From a virus, in the IMG/VR virus record IMGVR_UViG_3300006162_000053, positions 1 to 25,065 of that record: 25,065 bases of DNA; one strand, given 5' to 3'. The notes beneath the pieces were generated by a model. That model was not told where the DNA came from. It did no database searches and was given only the letters and a program-made list of their open reading frames with translations. A program made the position numbers and the translations under genes. This document shows, in pieces, positions 24,201-25,065 of the stretch (its first letter is position 1; each line of letters begins with the position of its first letter).

Positions 24201-25065
24201 ATCACTCGCAATATAGTTTGCTTGCTGTGTTGCATATTGTGGTTCTGTTCGCTGATCCCAATCGACTAACTGTGGTACATAAGGAGCAAAATTACTTGCT
24301 GGTTTCCATATTGTTTGCAATGATGGATCACCCGTTGCAATTATAACATTGGTGATTCGAACCCAACCAGTTGCTTGATACTGGAACAGTTGTTGGCGAT
24401 TTGTATCATACCACAACGTACCAATCAAATTATCATCGACAACGTTGCTCAAATATGCTGGTAGCTGCAATGGTGTACCAATAATAGGACGTGTTACAAC
24501 AATCCCCTTTGATGTTTCATTTGTGTTAATAATTTCTACCGTTTCCCACGCTTGTCCATCCCACAAATGTAATGTTTGTGAAGTTGGCTCAAACCAATAT
24601 GTTCCTGTAGCAACTTGTGAAAGATTACGATAGCCGAGCATTGGTCCGTTATCAACGTTGATCAAGTATTGCTCAAAAGTAAAATTTGTTCCGGTGCTAT
24701 CAACTGCAACACGCATTCCAATATATGGATTAACCGTAGCTGATGAACTTTCAGCATATGTAAAAATGGAGGAAGCAGCTGCAATTTCTCCTGTAACAAC
24801 ATTATACGTGTTGAATAAAGGATACTGATTTACGGAAATCTTATTTTGTTCTTGACGTTGATGTACTGTCAAGGAAATGTATTGTGGTTGTGTTCCTGCT
24901 GCTACTGCAAGTGCAAAGTCTGCATCATTTGCAATTGTACGTACGGGAATGCAATCCATTCCCATATCACCAAGAGCAGCTGAACCAATTTCAACGTGAA
25001 CTGTAACACCAGCAGGAAGAGGCGTGTTAAAAACAATACCAACAACGTATTGAAACGTTGGAAGC
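15258..25065 (-). CDS. Giant modular virion structural protein, N-terminus beyond window
   Basis: At least 3268 codons. An ATG exists at 24965, but the frame stays open with protein-like sequence (LPTFQYVVGIVFNTP, LPAGVTVHVEIGSAALGD) to the right edge, so the true start is outside. It is a secreted-adhesin-like mosaic with no enzyme motif seen. Read from the N-side: two 'WYDTN..L..W.GT.W'-type motifs (24355-24610), a third near 23135-23205; an aromatic-rich central part; modules of the type 'tG..V.l...g.LP.pl....YYi' near 21270-21490, 20710-20910 and 18355-18560; a Gly-rich GSGYTNGTYNGVPL/GGSGSGFSV module (19480-19710); a fourth WYDTT motif (19300-19365); VVNVGG repeats; five IN-like repeats; and a compact C-terminus (LELWNRMIEAIVGYTL, YGLGPNQAFV). 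Likely a tail fibre or baseplate-linked protein. Confidence 0.85.
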   Translation of the reverse strand, partial: LPTFQYVVGIVFNTPLPAGVTVHVEIGSAALGDMGMDCIPVRTIANDADFALAVAAGTQPQYISLTVHQRQEQNKISVNQYPLFNTYNVVTGEIAAASSIFTYAESSSATVNPYIGMRVAVDSTGTNFTFEQYLINVDNGPMLGYRNLSQVATGTYWFEPTSQTLHLWDGQAWETVEIINTNETSKGIVVTRPIIGTPLQLPAYLSNVVDDNLIGTLWYDTNRQQLFQYQATGWVRITNVIIATGDPSLQTIWKPASNFAPYVPQLVDWDQRTEPQYATQQANYIASDEISLQTTNPSWTTAQIEAQAQTDWYNSQIVDSRGLSPTGTWIGDWEIPSQMYYNPNHQNKVQIDLSSLSTHLQTIISAQPPVPGLLGGGVYSLLQNQYNYGLGGTIHEHNDSYDSLISAFNVNNITPPGLISFAQEQYQNQTLFAVDTYLSHVVSTFVGGSTLSIVNPAAAFNNIIVTALQDNVFFGEIYGDSTAYYQSLGVPNWIATPAIFGLAPAVEPYVVIDRNLTEPNTGSDICEVVCHDGHRMQITYSATQEDTFARAICNTVDTRVAGQTYGKITTTTPPTTIASLTSTFGSARTVLFWYQTGGTLPVFYRLGIASISTTSPTGSAIVNGALWFNTTTNTLMVLTGTGWTPLDPTHVGDGYIGGGWIETRFQEVLAYTLLEIEQQLWNVIPPYFAPRFDYATTVATPTNASLSKQYFHDQFSQYIIDNNISTPFQNTYYTPTNPFTWNYLKSGVATPPYTVTSSRPAGQNASDWRQLYTNWFNTPYPHLEPWKLQGYANLPVWWKGTYAPAVPSRRWNSVMWYNVLNGIVPVGQLLPSGAVSTGAAGEALTWTYVPVNVTDGPIVSGSTYNPDDLLPPYITPVSFLPFYTVRSLYTTFSEIISANADFVYGGGSFVEWQWRTNISYAFDQMNVAFRIEPTKFFHYAFGLNFATINGLDVEAISQTVFSHSNTVFHGDMIGTNTVFTAQGLNQWYSNYNRYTSLDTNDQFRQLWVNWTPQLTYLFGGILDISTFEIFNQFFNIVAQDYNIYLINNGVIADVWMEGFNVSLLSIPPGFMQYNNEAKWKFEVNSLAPISRTISYYPALQFQFMVDQATGICTMYKYANTYSNNAANNFTVATDVTGVFVAGSSVSITNSIINDGKYLVTSSYYSPSSDTTQINVAQPIPSTLTNDGFITLLGASVPSTWSTGTVVVLNATQQLPAPLVLETPYIIYLNTTFQSNQFMLADTLNDALANNPITSYSTPGTGTFKVGQFTSSFQAFGGAGASTDTWYHYELDTSRVETVTTPFQLNGMQNLINFIDGYNGYEQTQNVVFNSTTTTDINPLTGRSINWQYEIENFINQSYNIRNTQLVINDKFPFTVVDQSTGLLQFTTAPAWKTGSRVTLATSGVLPSPLAPGVSYYINVSATNTTQFTLSLYPSSSGGQPIPLTSLGSGNMTISLYNSQYVYPTIEINPLKNNMWMSTPQGVVANVFQGPYPDIRTQQTVFDATGAPMNASEIIVLRQDKLTRLALRSQMVNPVLPNTPSVAPYQHIGGAHLFIQDYEHAMVFNDYTVTGSLIYDPFLGLNAQKFNLDFYENRNYQLRPDLGGYFLDAGTFTRNIEGQAYDLQHLYDTYTQTRTTPMSNTARALIDYQPNASYLDLLNVNNQTQFLFYRGMIRYKGSVNSITAYINSKRFLGAQVDQYWAWKVADFGDVRPKVYPEIVLFSTDGAVEDVLLQFMSPIEPSTDPYTVQGIADGFQIVNFGVPNRWKNLPEQEEDLTYTPYTSIPTYTITIGSIVGGSGYTNGTYNGVPLNGGSGTGAAATIVVTGGKVSDVIITDSGKGYATTDVLTTSNVYIGGSGSGFSVALTAPPAATSSPLFLDGEATSVLKIFAGSVPVLPGQESQVDYWYDTTTNVTYVWSGTAWVVATNSPINVTTELAYVKLSSISDSMRVVQHTPTSITAAGADLNQYTTTLYGFGTGVTEFQQINAEVVAFSIPGFANLLMIYGINPARKSMNPSKLIDTQANVIISNVELWHPALGYNYSVAEQNIDLYSYSDPAQYSVTNNPNNISTQPWNTQYTGKVWLDTSAIGYVPYYDANVYPNVKDRLAVWGDLAAWASVNVYRWVETSVLPSNWDALAQSQQGSLLTTNVATGTARKTIFRRTRTPIPTSWAPGTTLTSPGNTLSVGDLVLFTGTTLPTYTDGTNAGTITPATNYYVVTTGNNGTYTISATYGGPAISITDYTTISGSQVVNVGGTQILTSSTGLAYAPATAGLVTVNVGGNQIGTNSTGYSTTTFPATAGYQVVNVGGTQTGANTTGFAPTVPATHGHAYLSATGISNGTNTGLYHAATAGYQVVNTGGGHSASEATTLPLGNYTGYLLVNGLGGTGGYGGYWGSASIPTYGSILARINSLSTYGWPPCTATLDDTGNIRITSNETGASSTISMQNLSIFGWPSLWPSLPGYVGLEPPVNGTNEINHTYTGNVVINGIPYPVSVVAYTTQTYGVLISAIQSAIGSAGTVSIVNGQLQVVSNSTGASSTVSFVNTGTYPLWSALGGIGLTVAGTNSYTPTYTANITVNGTPHSISVTQASASTYTVLISQLQAQIGGTAVVSLTNGNIQIQSTTTGASTSVSIADNNLFSSLTGYVRLNTSVPGTNFIGSATYSATITINGTSHSLTVAGTAAPTYADLITYLSANLPNATVSLDTGNIVITSNALGTNSTVTVADNNMFSSLAGYVDIETPVVGTAEINPTYTASINIDQSTHPISITGQNAQTYTDLINQIQQQITTLAGTVGLVSGNLQVTSNTSGPNSSLVITDTNLFSSLTGYIGINSPVAGAITIPSSDFTMVPAFKPTDWTKVTLASQRVYIATLPHILNGVIPVGLGIIPVDPTLFNIGDSVSIYVNGKPVNQTFVIDNAYQVTPAINQILADRDVVDVIRSLPALTSAQTSFNPDVYDDGTTQEQLEYNYEYSTRQYYDQTGNLNTLYYYWVQNETTIDTTREAAISPYSTAQNFASIPTPYMVVQLPLDDPTLAARFGFGIAYGIEFSLSNLYGVLSSFVPVYYRQAILRQASTTIVNGTDGRYVWKFLRDLTLRDNDQGTNLKSKHQEWFLFRQGQDTQIPLELWNRMIEAIVGYTLADTSVRVPQLSYQLYDATNGTQTQYGLGPNQAFVNGTLALATINAYLNDPNNNFYPVDLGSFLATYPLNTPANIATSLSLMYDQFPVQHVNNIWFNVLQDALTTKAKYKELMKTSWLSIYGVRLLNVNGIFDD
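16542..17951 (-). repeat. Five tandem ~92-residue IN-motif-like repeats in the giant protein
   Basis: Protein-level repeats, N to C: 17951-17637 (105 residues), 17636-17364 (91), 17363-17088 (92), 17087-16818 (90) and 16817-16542 (92). Each has Y(T/S)xxxxxNG, a TY..LI..(I/L)...(I/L) helix, a 'G.(I/L).(I/V).S...G..S.(V/L).(I/V)' strand pair and an LFSSL.GY(V/I) end (the end is divergent in copies 1 and 2). The pattern resembles the flagellin/hook IN motif (Flagellin_IN), which forms small beta domains on flagellar proteins. Copies 3-5 are the most alike. Confidence 0.75.
17990..18335 (-). repeat. Short VVNVGG tandem repeats in the giant protein
   Basis: About four imperfect units of 23-29 residues: VVNVGGTQ...STG.A.ATAG, VNVGGNQIGTNSTGY...PATAGYQ, VVNVGGTQTGANTTGFAP, a divergent unit ending ATAGYQ, then VVNTGGG. 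The DNA repeats too (ACCACCGACRTTGACTAC near 18149 and 18310). They lie directly N-terminal to the larger repeats and look like a flexible or beta-helical stalk. Confidence 0.65.

Noticed and set aside
24965-24965. ATG taken as start of the giant gene
   Set aside because: The frame continues upstream with plausible protein sequence to the window edge and no ribosome site precedes this ATG.
15258-25065. Diversity-generating retroelement target in the giant gene
   Set aside because: No reverse transcriptase gene and no template/variable repeat pair seen in this window.

Overview
The window looks like part of the genome of a large tailed phage with a T4-type (gp43/gp45/RNase H) replication system that infects a Gram-negative bacterium. 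Coding is dense, with stop and start codons that often touch or overlap. It holds a B-family DNA polymerase of T4 gp43 size with all exonuclease and polymerase motifs, a gp45-like sliding clamp, a T4-type 5'-3' exonuclease/RNase H and a probable T4 DsbA-like DNA-binding protein. Three proteins have Sec signal peptides, which fits a Gram-negative host. I see no tRNA, integrase, transposon or CRISPR array, and I cannot name the phage or host from the sequence alone.

Left region (1-11107, all + strand): two low-complexity structural-looking proteins (the first runs off the window edge), a RecB/Cas4-type PD-(D/E)XK nuclease, a retropepsin-like protease of the 'ATP-dependent zinc protease' family, a 2OG-Fe(II) oxygenase-like protein that lacks its metal ligands, an exported lytic transglycosylase, the DsbA-like protein, a small exported protein, DNA polymerase, an exported S11 D,D-carboxypeptidase, the sliding clamp, then a run of small proteins (including a 57-residue gene at 9398-9571 and two paralogous small genes), a DUF488-like protein and RNase H. 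Cell-wall enzymes are therefore interleaved with replisome genes.

Switch region (11108-12060): a minus-strand three-span membrane protein (holin candidate) meets the RNase H gene tail to tail with no gap. A 144-bp divergent intergenic region carries the same octamer, TGTAAATA, facing each way; it resembles the T4 late promoter TATAAATA. The rightward box serves a single 124-residue gene that ends at a strong bidirectional terminator.

Right region (12058-25065, all - strand): a late structural operon read right to left. It starts with a giant gene that is open through the right window edge (at least 3268 codons), followed by a 377-residue structural protein, a DUF5659-like small protein, a 422-residue structural protein and a YiiX/C92-type cysteine hydrolase. 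The giant protein is modular: five tandem ~92-residue repeats resembling the flagellin/hook IN motif, a stretch of short VVNVGG repeats, several 'WYDTTT...L..W.GT.W' motifs and other beta-rich modules. A related module sits inside the 422-residue protein. The most notable points are the giant repeat protein, the phage-borne D,D-carboxypeptidase, the ligand-less 2OG oxygenase fold, the retropepsin-like protease and the divergent late-type promoter pair.
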